A stretch of 13,129 nt of DNA from Thalassiosira profunda (Eukaryota > Bacillariophyta > Thalassiosirophyceae > Thalassiosirales > Thalassiosiraceae), in the NCBI GenBank assembly GCA_036939355.1, contig JALLAP010001222.1:1-13129 (forward strand). The letters run 5' to 3'. This document shows, piece after piece, positions 1 to 7,458 of the stretch. A model generated the notes under the pieces. That model saw only the letters and a program-made list of their open reading frames with translations, made no database searches and was not told the DNA's origin. Position numbers and translations under genes: made by a program. How positions within the stretch are numbered: the first letter of the stretch is position 1; each line of letters starts with the position of its first letter.

Positions 1-47
1 GGCGCGTTGGCCTCCTCGGCCGGCTTGTTGTCCTCGGCATCTGACAT
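1..47 (-). CDS. N-terminal fragment of a minus-strand protein, possibly SUMO
   Basis: Reading the minus strand from position 47 gives an ATG in a good context (CACC before the ATG) followed by 15 open codons, MSDAEDNKPAEEANA, up to the window edge. A short acidic start beginning MSD and rich in A, E, K and P resembles the disordered N-terminal tail of many SUMO proteins, where the ubiquitin fold begins about 15-25 residues in. That identification is a guess from the opening residues only, since no folded-domain residue is visible. The gene diverges from the twin-CX9C gene at 365, so the two share about 320 bp of upstream DNA. Other small acidic proteins start the same way. The start codon is moderately supported; the function is weak. 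Confidence 0.4.
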   Translation of the reverse strand, partial: MSDAEDNKPAEEANA

Positions 48-364
48 GGTGAATAATAGGGTGCGGCGGGGGGGCGTGTGTTTGGTGTTTGGTTTGGCTG
101 ATTGTTTGAGCTTTGAGCGAGGCGCGCCACAGGATTTTGGTTTAGGGGGAAAGGGGGCGTATCTCACCCAAGCCCCGTTTGCGGCAGATCCAAAGAAGAT
201 ATGGACTGATTATTATCTAGGAGGTGGGGCTACTTGGGGAGCGCCCCCTACATGCGGAAAGAAATCAGCCCCCTAAATCCACAAGCCTGGCAAAGGAGCG
301 CCCTCAACTCTCTCACGTCCTGTGCTGCATGCGGTGCACCTCTGCGCCAAGCGATGAATAAGCC
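48..364. promoter_or_regulatory. Divergent intergenic region between the left-edge gene and the twin-CX9C gene
   Basis: This stretch separates two start codons that point away from each other, so it must hold both promoters and 5' leaders. It contains a G-rich run near 61-75 and a T/G-rich tract at about 78-110. I see no convincing TATA box or splice pair. An 89-aa open frame on the plus strand (7-276) crosses the left gene's start and has no family signature, so I do not treat it as a gene. Confidence 0.4.
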
Positions 365-368
365 ATGA
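329..368 (+). promoter_or_regulatory. Two short upstream ORFs before the twin-CX9C start
   Basis: Two upstream ATGs lie just before the main start. The first (329-361) encodes 10 codons and a TAA. The second (354-368) encodes MNKP and a TGA, and its stop overlaps the main start as ATGA at 365-368. Such an overlap suits termination-reinitiation or leaky scanning. It matters only if transcription starts upstream of 329, which cannot be seen here. Confidence 0.35.
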
Positions 369-685
369 CGCCGCTGGCCAAGGCAGCCGCCGCCGCGGTG
401 CGGGCGCGCGCCGGTCCCACCCTCCCAACCGGCAGCGTCGCGAGCTTCGCACAAACGGCATCTCTTTCCACATCTGAAGGAAGCGACGACGACGATCACT
501 ACGGGGTCTGGCCGCCCAACCAAACGACGGTGATCTTCCAGCGGATGGAGGAAACGTGCCCGGACGTCCTGACGGCGTACGCACAATGCGTGACGAATAA
601 GCAGAATGGCGGTGCGCTCACGCAAGGGGCGTGCGAGGAGGAATTTCGGGCGGTGATGGGATGCTTCCGATCGGTCAGGCATTAA
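365..685 (+). CDS. Twin-CX9C (CHCH) mitochondrial protein, NDUFAF8-like
   Basis: This intronless 106-aa protein has an alanine- and arginine-rich N-terminus (about residues 1-35) that looks like a mitochondrial targeting sequence, then an acidic patch (DDDD, 41-44), then a CHCH domain. The cysteines at 65/75 and 90/100 form two CX9C pairs, the substrate pattern of the Mia40/Erv1 relay of the intermembrane space. The spacing and surrounding residues (C-x5-AYxxCV, then a G-x-L loop, then CxxEF-x-A-x3-CF) closely match what I recall of NDUFAF8 (C17orf89). NDUFAF8 partners NDUFAF5 in respiratory complex I assembly. The twin-CX9C assignment is visible in the sequence. The NDUFAF8 assignment is from memory, and other small CHCH proteins remain possible. 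The gene converges on the oxygenase gene, with 180 bp between stop codons. The start is the first in-frame ATG with a plausible presequence. Confidence 0.8.
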   Translation: MTPLAKAAAAAVRARAGPTLPTGSVASFAQTASLSTSEGSDDDDHYGVWPPNQTTVIFQRMEETCPDVLTAYAQCVTNKQNGGALTQGACEEEFRAVMGCFRSVRH

Positions 686-865
686 GTTGCAAATGAAACC
701 ATACGACGTCCAAGGGATGAAACGTGCCTGGGGGAGGGAGAGGTGGTCCGATCCTGCAACATTCTGACGGAAATGCACCTCTACCACTGAAAAGGGATGC
801 ACGAAGTGTAGTGGGAGGCATTACTTTTTCGGATGCTGGCATCATAACACTGTCAGTTGTGCCTG

Positions 866-2158
866 TCATGTCCACTCCACAAGCCCAACCAGTTTCTTGC
901 CCAGCTCCGAAAGCGAATCTCCTGCTTCTGCGTCGGGCAGGTCCTCTGCATCTTCTCCCTCGCCTTGCTCGATCCAACGATCGCCTACCCGCGGGGGCCT
1001 CCTGACCCGCCAATCCTCCAACTGCCTCCGCACGAACTTCCGATTTATTTTCACGTCGGGGAGGAAGGAGCAGTACACCACCGCCCTGGCGCCTGACGCT
1101 CCCAGCGCCCCCGCGTCGATTGTTGCATCATTTTGTGGATCGTTTCGGTAGGAGTTGGCGTGCGGTATTCGATTGTCCCAAAAGACGGCGCTCCCGGCCT
1201 TCACGGGAACGTGTTCCATTCGATCGAGAAGATCTCGGTCGTGCGACGGACTGATGTGGACGTATTCTCCCACGCAGGTGGGCGGATGCGATGTTTCACC
1301 ATCATTGTTCGAGGAGTTGATTGGTCGGCGTCCCTCCCGCGCCCATTGTTGAAACTCGCGGTGAAATCCTTTCGCAGCCTCGAAGCCGCCCGTGTTTGGT
1401 TCCAGGTTGTCCGTCAACGATACAAAGCATTGGATCGGCCTCCATTTCGTTTTCGACGTGGCGTCGTGGAACGTTTCGGGGCAGCAGTCGAGGTGCGGCG
1501 TCAGCGATCGCTGGATGGGACGGCATCGCTTCTTCTTCTTCTTTGTTTTCTTTGCGATATGAGTTGCAATTTGCCCTGTAGATTGATGTTCATCGATTGA
1601 TTCGTCTCTCTGTTCGCGCTCGAGCTGCCTTCCGATGCTCTCGGCAAGTTCCGTCGGTATCCGATAGCCGATGCGGTCGATGTACTTTTCGTTCGATAAT
1701 GTATATGTCTTGTGAGTGTGCATCGTTTCATGTGCGCAGCTGACTGAACCATTTGCAATCTCTCTCACCATGTATCCCTTATCGCAATCAAACGGCCCGA
1801 ACGGATGCCACTCAAATGCATCGTCGATGCCTTCTCCATCGTGAAAGTAGACCTCCCGCCACAGCTGCCGCGTCATGGCAAACAATTTCGCGTTGGTTGC
1901 CACCTTCAGCTTCCATTCAGGGTAAAAGACATCGAGGACGCCACCGGCGCCGTTGGTGGAGCTCGCCTCGACCAACCCCCGCCCCGTCTCTGGCAAATTG
2001 TGCACGTCCACTCCATACTCGTCCATCAAGGTGGTCGCCAGTCCGCGCCGTGCCTCGGCCAGTTCGTCGGGCGATAAGACGGAGTCCACGACGAGGATGC
2101 CATCCCGGCGGTAGGCTGCAATCCGGTCAGGTGTCAGGGGATCACCTGCCAGCGCCAT
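866..2158 (-). CDS. Phytanoyl-CoA dioxygenase (PhyH) family Fe(II)/2-oxoglutarate oxygenase
   Basis: The product is 430 aa with no visible intron. The opening (DRIAAYRRDGILVVDSVLSP, residues 11-30) is the typical PhyH start, in which the peptide 'swims upstream' to place the facial triad later. Iron ligands are visible as HLD (H222, D224) and a distal His in the segment VFWDNRIPHANSYRN (H333), with R338 suited to binding 2-oxoglutarate. PhyH enzymes hydroxylate lipid acyl-CoA or small molecules while decarboxylating 2-oxoglutarate. The substrate cannot be told here. I see no clear signal peptide and no C-terminal SKL-type peroxisomal signal (it ends VEWT). A lysine-rich stretch (203-211) sits just before the HxD motif. 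The start at 2158 is preferred over the longer open frame because the preceding 49 residues are low-complexity translation of the promoter. The gene is divergent from the TCF25 homologue. Confidence 0.85.
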   Translation of the reverse strand: MALAGDPLTPDRIAAYRRDGILVVDSVLSPDELAEARRGLATTLMDEYGVDVHNLPETGRGLVEASSTNGAGGVLDVFYPEWKLKVATNAKLFAMTRQLWREVYFHDGEGIDDAFEWHPFGPFDCDKGYMVREIANGSVSCAHETMHTHKTYTLSNEKYIDRIGYRIPTELAESIGRQLEREQRDESIDEHQSTGQIATHIAKKTKKKKKRCRPIQRSLTPHLDCCPETFHDATSKTKWRPIQCFVSLTDNLEPNTGGFEAAKGFHREFQQWAREGRRPINSSNNDGETSHPPTCVGEYVHISPSHDRDLLDRMEHVPVKAGSAVFWDNRIPHANSYRNDPQNDATIDAGALGASGARAVVYCSFLPDVKINRKFVRRQLEDWRVRRPPRVGDRWIEQGEGEDAEDLPDAEAGDSLSELGKKLVGLVEWT

Positions 2159-2316
2159 GATGGGTGGGAGGGTATTGTAGCCTGGATGGAGTGTGGATGG
2201 CGTGAGTGAGGGACGACTGGAGGGAAGGAGTCTTTGCAAGCCCGTGCCCCCCCCCGCGCCCCCCCGCGCACAAAAATTGTTTAATTGTTTCCCCCCCCAC
2301 CCCACCCCAGATCACG
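2159..2316. promoter_or_regulatory. Short divergent promoter region, C-rich on the plus strand
   Basis: Only 158 bp separate the start codons of the oxygenase (minus) and the TCF25 homologue (plus), so the promoters must overlap. On the plus strand it is strikingly C-rich from about 2241 to 2308, broken by an A/T-rich island near 2270-2290. Immediately downstream the coding strand switches to a purine-rich GAG repeat. The C-tract doubles as the polypyrimidine tract of a likely 5'UTR intron. Confidence 0.45.
2202..2310 (+). other. Probable 5'UTR intron of the TCF25 homologue
   Basis: A consensus donor GTGAGT at 2202-2207 is followed 109 nt later by a pyrimidine tract ending in CCCCAG at 2305-2310, six bases before the ATG at 2317. 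The donor matches those used in the other introns of this window. Transcript data are needed to prove it. If it is used, an upstream ATG at 2197 would read MASR and stop at a TGA overlapping the main ATG. Confidence 0.45.
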
Positions 2317-4607
2317 ATGAGCTCCCGCGCACTACGCCGCCTGCGGGAGGAGAAGGAGGCCGCCCTGGCCGAGGAGGAGGGATCGGGAGAGGAGGAGAGC
2401 TCGGAGGAGGAGGAGGCCAGGGGCGGGGCGTTTATGGACATGCTCGAGGAGGAGTCCTCGTCAGAGGAGGAGAGTGACAGCGACGACGACGATGGCGACA
2501 AGGAGAGCGCCCCTGTGGCCACTTCACCTGCCAAGCCGAAAAAGGGCAAGCCTCAGAAGCCGCCGAAGGAGGAGGAGGACCTCGACGCCATACTCTCCGA
2601 TCTCAAAATCCAGAGCGGCCACCCCGACGCCGCGGGGGAGGGAGAGACGTCACCCAGCGGCCCGCCCACCATTCGCTCCTTGTTGCTCTCCAGAAAGAGC
2701 GGTTACGACTTGCAGGACCTGGACTTGGACCACGCCAGTGAGTGATGTGTTGAGCGGTAATTTTGCCATTCCTGCAGTGCACCAACTCACATCACGTGCA
2801 CATACCCACGATATCAAAATTAGTGCGCTCACTCCTCGGAGGGGCAGCAGGAGGAAACCCTCACATGGGCGACGACTTCATGGATGCGCCGCCACCGCAA
2901 CAGGGGCGGAGGCAGCGGGGCGGGCAGCCGAGGGGGCGGAGGACGCTGGCCAAGAAGTACTTGTTCGGCAAGCCGCGGACCGAGTGGGGCAAACCCCCGA
3001 GCTACGTCGGCGGGGGGATCGGGACCAAGGAGCTGACCGCGGAGGCGGTGGAGGAGGAAAGGAACGCCTGGAGCGTGCCCTGGCCGTACAATCTCACTGG
3101 GGGCGAAGAGGATGCAGAAAGTGACAACAAGGATGACGACACCACCGCGATGTCACAATCCATGCAGCGGTGGTATACTCTCCAAATGAGCGACACGTAT
3201 ACGGAGCACAACTACATCTACCAGGAGATGCTCTCCCATTCCCCCCAGGCTGGAGCGCAGGATCCCAACGCGTTGGCCATGTTCGTCGCCGACCACCCGT
3301 ACTTCGCTGAGACGATCCTGCAACTGGCGATGGTGCTGTTCTACGTGAATGACCGCGGAAAGGGGAGCGACTTGCTGCGGAGGTGCATGTTCTTGTTTGA
3401 GACGGCGCTGCCCTCCAACGTGCTTCCGGGCAGCGACGACGGCGAGAATGGCAACGGCGGCAAAGAGATTTTGATGGACGTCGACCGCCAGCCCAACTCG
3501 GGGTTGTTCGCCGCCCTCTTCCGCATCATGCAGACTTCCGGCATGAGCGGATGTCACGACAGCGCCCTGGCCACGGGGCGGTTCCTGCTGTCGCTCGATC
3601 CGCTCCGCGATCCGATGGGGGTGCTGTTGATTTTGGATTACTACGCCCTCGCCAGCCGGCGGACGGTGCTGGCTGTGGGTGAGGGTGGGGAGGTCGAGGC
3701 GGGGGCGGCCTTCATTGTCAATCTGGTGGAGTCGGACTTGATCGCGATCCACTTCAAGGACCCGCTGACCGACCGACACCACCGCTGTCGCCTGCTCGAC
3801 ATGCCCAACTGGGCGTATTCGTATGCTCTGGCATTGCACAGGCTGTCCATGAACGAGGATGACGACTCCGAAGAATCGTACGAGGAGCGTGCGCAGGAGG
3901 CCTTGGTTGGTGCACTCGAGAAGTTCCCGGTGATTTTGCCCAAGGTACTGACGATGAACAAGATCAACACAAAAGACAGATCCTTCAGGATGGACTGGCC
4001 GGCGATCCTGCCCCATTTCGGCGGGGACACCGACGAAGCAAACGCTCCGAGTAATAATACTGTCGAGGAGCGCGTCTCGAAGGCGAGTGGAGGGCATCTT
4101 TGCTCAATCTTCGTGCAACGGTGCCACAAGTTATGGAAGGAAGACTCGGTAGTGCAGTGGATGTTCCAATGCGCTGAAAAGGTGGTCCAGAAGCGTCTCG
4201 ATGGGACAGAAAGCGACGAAAGCATGCCGCCCATGACATCCACTTTCTCGCCCGCGCTCGCTCGCTACGCTCAATGCGATCCTTCGGAGTATGAGGATGC
4301 GTTCCGCACCTTTCCTCCTGAGGCCATCGCCCTTGATCCCAACATCGTGGCCCCCGCAATGGCGCTTGGACCTGGTCGACGAGGAAGACTCTTTAGGCGG
4401 GGCCAACAGCATCAGCGCGGTGCTGCGGCAATGGCTGGAATGGAAGGGCAGGATCCGTTGGAGGCCGTGCGGCAAATTCTGGGACTCGGCAACGGTGGAG
4501 GGGCTGCCGACGTGTTGGATCCTGACTCTCCGTTGCTTCAGCTCTACTTGCAAAGTTTGCTTCCTTGGGCGCAAGTAGAGGGCGTACGCCCTCCGCCCGG
4601 GGGCTAA
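2317..4607 (+). CDS. TCF25: TCF25/NULP1-family protein (RQC1-like ribosome quality control factor), two exons
   Basis: Joining 2317-2737 and 2824-4607 gives 734 aa. Exon 1 starts MSSRALRRLREEKEAALAEE, very like the MS-R-RALRRLR start of animal TCF25, then becomes highly acidic (about 17-60) with a lysine/proline linker. Exon 2 holds the TCF25 domain. Segments matching the family include HPYFAETILQL (298-308, family PYH-x-DSLLQL), GLFAALFRIM (367-376), GCHDSALATGRFLLSLDP (383-400), DPMGVLLILDYYALASR (403-419), PNWAYSYALAL and, near the end, LQSLLPW (716-722). The yeast relative Rqc1 acts in ribosome-associated quality control; animal TCF25 was named as a transcription factor. The start is set by family similarity, and the longer open frame upstream is the C-rich leader. 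The gene ends in tandem stops TAA TAG and converges on the kinase gene with 137 bp between stops. Confidence 0.88.
2738..2823 (+). other. Coding intron of the TCF25 homologue (86 nt, phase 1)
   Basis: The donor GTGAGT at 2738 interrupts the frame just before an in-frame TGA at 2743-2745. The acceptor TAG at 2821-2823 restores the frame, forming ATG across the junction and continuing RSLLGGAA, which fits the family's ELRR-x-FG segment. Frame-keeping alternatives exist at 2847 and 2850 (a CAGCAG pair) but would delete that conserved piece. The pyrimidine-preceded CAG at 2775-2777 would shift the frame. Confidence 0.75.
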
Positions 4608-4744
4608 TAGTATTGTGCGTCACTCTTCGCACACAAGATCTTTGCTGATAAGTCATCTATTAGCTTGGGCTGCAAAATGGGTAGGTACTGCAGCCTCGTT
4701 GTGTTTGTTTTCGGGCACAAGAGCTGACACTTTCGAGGCTCGGC
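4608..4744. other. Convergent 3' region between TCF25 homologue and kinase
   Basis: The 137 bp between two converging stop codons must hold both 3' ends, so the transcripts probably overlap. No canonical AATAAA is obvious on either strand. Confidence 0.4.
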
Positions 4745-6851
4745 TTAAAGCTTCGGCGCCTCCTCGAGAGCTATGTGTTCGGAATCCCCATCTTCTTCCG
4801 ACAGCCCTTTCGTCAGAGAAGGGCGACAGTGGTTGGAAAAATGGATACCCGCTTCCGATAATTCTTTCATGAGGGCGGGGCGGGCGTGGCGTGACAGGTC
4901 AGAGAATAAATCATTCATGCTACCAAACGATCGTCGCCTCTTGATCCAAGTATCGCTCAGATCGCGCTCGTCGCCCTCTCTCAAATTGATCAATGTGGTG
5001 CGGAGGATATCTAGCCACAACGCCATTTTCTGTGGAAGAGAGGAGAGGTGAGAAAAAGGAACACTCAGCAGAAGTTATGGCTGACAGGAGGATAGGATAC
5101 TCACGGGGCGATGTCCAATGTTCTCGTCAAAGCTACTCTCCATCATGCCCTGAATGGAGGCGGGCCAAGTCGTATCGATGAGAGGCCGGCCGTTGTCCTC
5201 CGTCACATACCGAATCAGCTCATGCCTGCGCCTGACGAATATGTATGGCATCTGCCCGGACAGCATTTCCCACAGAATTATGGCGAATGAGTAACAATCA
5301 GCCTTCATATTGTACGGCTTGTGGATCAGACATTCTGGTGCCATGTACCGGGGCGATCCAGCGCCGCTCATCTCGAACAATTCCGTGTTTGGACAGCCAT
5401 CGTCGGGCATTACGCGGGCTAGCCCAAAATCGAAGATTTTGACGTCCCCGCGCACGTCGAAGCCAATATTCGCGGGTTTGAGGTCGCGAAAGACTGCGGA
5501 CGGACGAGGAAGAGGTGAGGAAATGCATGCGAGTGTGAGCAAGGGAATCGATACGTTCCGGTGACTCACTGATTGAATGGGAGTGGAGGTAGTCAAGAGC
5601 CGCCGAAATCTGAAAGGCTGTGTAGAAATGATATGATTCGGGCAGTTTAGCTGTTAGAGAGAGAGAAAAACAACAAGCCATGCACATGAATGTGCACTTA
5701 CCAACGTGAAGGCGCTCGTCCAGCACCTTCCGACTGCCCTCCTCGTCCCCCGTGCCCCACGTCTCATTTTCCCGCACCCGGGGCTCGGTGCCGGCCTTGC
5801 TCGCCGACCACGGTATGGCCGGCAGCATCGTAAGGCTCCGGCTCATCCTCGCCAACCGTCGGCTCTTGGCGGAAGGGGCGCGCCATTTGGCCATCCGGTC
5901 GATGAGCGTCTCCTGGAGCCGATCGATGATGAGGAAGAACCCGCTGAAAGATTATGCGAAGTGAATTTGTGAGCCCAACAAGTGTACGTTTGGATCGACG
6001 GCGGAGGAAAGAGACTCACCTCGGTCCGTCGGCGAACCCGGCAGCACCCGAGGAAGAAATGCCCCTGAGCTTGATGATGTTGGGGTGCTGCAACGACGAA
6101 AGGAACTGGGCTTCGAGGGCAAGGTCACTAGAAACGGATACATGATATCACAGGAAATAAGTAGAACATGAGATGTGAGCATGTTGCAAAAAGTGCACCA
6201 AAAAGGAGCCACCGGCCCAGCGCACACTCACCTCGCCGCCTGGACGTAGCTCTGGGCGTCGTGGCTCCCGAAGTAGCCCTCCTTGAGGTGCTTCAACGCA
6301 TACCTCGCCTTCTTTGTCTCGCGGTACTTTTCTCTGTTCTTCAAGTACCCCCGCTGCTTGGCCTCGTCGTCCGTCAGCACGTGATCGAAATCCGCAAACT
6401 CCTCGCGGAGAGAGAAGGACGTCACCTCGTACACGTCCGAGAATTCGCCCGAGCCGAGCTTGGGCCCCGTGACGATCTCGGCGGGCTGGAAGGGCGCCAC
6501 GCAATCTCGCGCGTCGTGTGCCTCCAACAAGGAAGATGGGAGGCTCTCGCGAAAGTACTCCTTTTCGTCCTCCGCGGCCCGGACGGCCCGGGCCTGCGTC
6601 GCCGGATCGATTGTCGGGGTATCGTCCGAGGCGTCCGAATTGAACGACGACCGGAACGACGACGAGCGGAGGGAGGATCTCTGGCTGCTGCCCCTCCACA
6701 AAAAGGAGGAACGGCGGCGCGAGGTCCCGGCGCCGCGGCGGTGGTAGGACGCCGAGAGATCAGCAGTGGAGGAATCGGGATCAGGATCGGAGTGGCGGCG
6801 GAAGGAGAGGCGCCGCTCGGACACGCGCTTGGCGAGGGTGCGGACGGTCAT
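4745..6851 (-). CDS. Serine/threonine protein kinase (non-HRD, FRD-type), six exons
   Basis: I assembled six minus-strand exons: 6851-6232, 6127-6020, 5943-5702, 5650-5570, 5493-5105 and 5029-4745. They total 1,725 nt, exactly 575 codons (574 aa), and every junction has GT-AG ends. Residues 1-80 are a basic, serine/arginine-rich, probably disordered tail. The kinase domain follows: glycine loop GSGEFSDV (133-140), ATP lysine K187 in ARYALK, helix C E212 in LALEAQFL then HPNIIKLRG, FFLIIDRL (244-251), catalytic loop FRDLKPAN (352-359, D354), DFG (372-374) and APE (402-404), with a late HRPKMALWL near helix I. The HRD His is Phe. About 30 residues are inserted before the ATP lysine and about 70 between helices D and E. 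All residues needed for phosphotransfer are present, and K356 with the GSPRYMAPE segment suggests Ser/Thr specificity. The substrate and pathway are unknown. The start is the only in-frame ATG upstream of the domain after an open leader. Confidence 0.87.
5030..5104 (-). other. Kinase intron 5 (75 nt, phase 0)
   Basis: Donor GTGAGT at 5104, pyrimidine tract and acceptor CCACAG ending at 5030. The join gives NIGHRPKMALWLDILR, matching the conserved RPxM motif at the end of kinase domains. Confidence 0.82.
5494..5569 (-). other. Kinase intron 4 (76 nt, phase 1)
   Basis: Donor GTGAGT at 5569, acceptor CCGCAG ending at 5494. It interrupts the catalytic loop one codon before FRD; splicing gives SHSIIFRDLKPAN. 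Confidence 0.87.
5651..5701 (-). other. Kinase intron 3 (51 nt, phase 1)
   Basis: Donor GTAAGT at 5701, then a long TTTTTCTCTCTCTC tract and acceptor AACAG ending at 5651. This is the shortest intron in the window. The join restores helix E (AFQISAALDYLHSHSI). Confidence 0.85.
5944..6019 (-). other. Kinase intron 2 (76 nt, phase 2)
   Basis: Donor GTGAGT at 6019, acceptor TTTCAG ending at 5944. The join gives ADGPSGFFLIIDRLQ, a recognisable hinge-region strand. Confidence 0.85.
6128..6231 (-). other. Kinase intron 1 (104 nt, phase 2)
   Basis: Donor GTGAGT at 6231, acceptor CTAG ending at 6128. It splits an AG|T codon, and splicing joins VQAA to SDLALEAQFL (helix C). Without splicing a TGA follows at once. 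Confidence 0.85.
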
Positions 6852-6971
6852 GATGATCACATAGGGGCTGTTGATGGCAGCGCCTGCAGCCCGGTTCTTC
6901 GAATCTTCAGGTCGGAATGATGGCGGTGTGTTGGCGGTGTCTCGAGGAGGCAGGAATCTTTGTGTGCTTGT

Positions 6972-6987
6972 TGTGGGTTCGCCCACA
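6972..6987 (-). repeat. Small perfect inverted repeat in the kinase leader
   Basis: TGTGGG and CCCACA are perfect 6-bp arms around a 4-base loop (TTCG on the plus strand, CGAA on the minus transcript strand), about 120-135 nt upstream of the kinase ATG. A leader hairpin is possible but could be chance. Confidence 0.3.
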
Positions 6988-7190
6988 CACAAAATCTGAG
7001 TTGGCGAACAGCTTGCACTTCGCTCGAGATCGCGCAAAGTTCAAGTGAAAGTCGGAGCAGTACCGATTTGTGAGTTGCCACTGGCTATTTTAGCTTAACA
7101 TCCAAGAGCCAGATGTCAAGTGATAGGCCTCTAAAGCTTCCCAAGATGTTTGCAAAACCCCTCCCTCCCGGGTTTGGCTTATTGTAGGGA

Positions 7191-7225
7191 CCTGCCAGAG
7201 AGCACAGCTGACCTTACTTGGCAGG
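7191..7225. repeat. Inverted repeat upstream of the kinase
   Basis: CCTGCCA (7191-7197) and TGGCAGG (7219-7225) are perfect 7-bp arms separated by 21 bases. The TGGCA half-sites could suit a dimeric transcription factor or a weak hairpin. A function is not demonstrated. Confidence 0.3.
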
Positions 7226-7458
7226 CACTTTGGACACGGACAGCTTTGTAGGATGAAACATAGATCAATGGAAGCCCCGTATTCTCGGATAGAGTGAATG
7301 AGAGGTGACGAGCCTAGATATCTCCCTTATGTAGGTACACCGGCAGCCAACATACAAAACAATGTTGCCGTGAAAAGCAATAGTCATCAATCTTGATCTG
7401 TATCTAAATATAACTTGCTCGTGTTCCCCAAAAAATGTTCATAACATCCTGCCCATTA

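Larger units (their letters stand above)
6852..7458. promoter_or_regulatory. Gene-free stretch: kinase promoter/5'UTR and polymerase 3' flank
   Basis: About 600 bp lie between the polymerase stop and the kinase start, both genes on the minus strand. The half nearest the kinase stays open in the kinase frame to 7037 but has no further ATG, so I read it as leader. The half nearest the polymerase is more A/T-rich and should hold its 3'UTR. Two small inverted repeats are noted separately. I found no coding signal on either strand. Confidence 0.5.

Noticed and set aside
1133..1600. 155-aa plus-strand ORF opposite the oxygenase gene
   Set aside because: It is antisense to well-supported PhyH codons including the HxD region, and shows no family pattern of its own.
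1500..1620. Lysine-rich oxygenase segment as an unspliced intron
   Set aside because: The frame is open across it and no good GT-AG pair flanks it on the minus strand.
3153..4097. 314-aa minus-strand ORF
   Set aside because: It is the reverse complement of TCF25 domain coding sequence. It is rich in H, Q, R and V, as expected of a GC-rich antisense shadow.
4291..4578. Alternative plus-strand frame at the TCF25 3' end, considered as a sign of a frameshift
   Set aside because: The main frame runs on to the conserved LQSLLPW ending and tandem stops, so no frameshift is needed.
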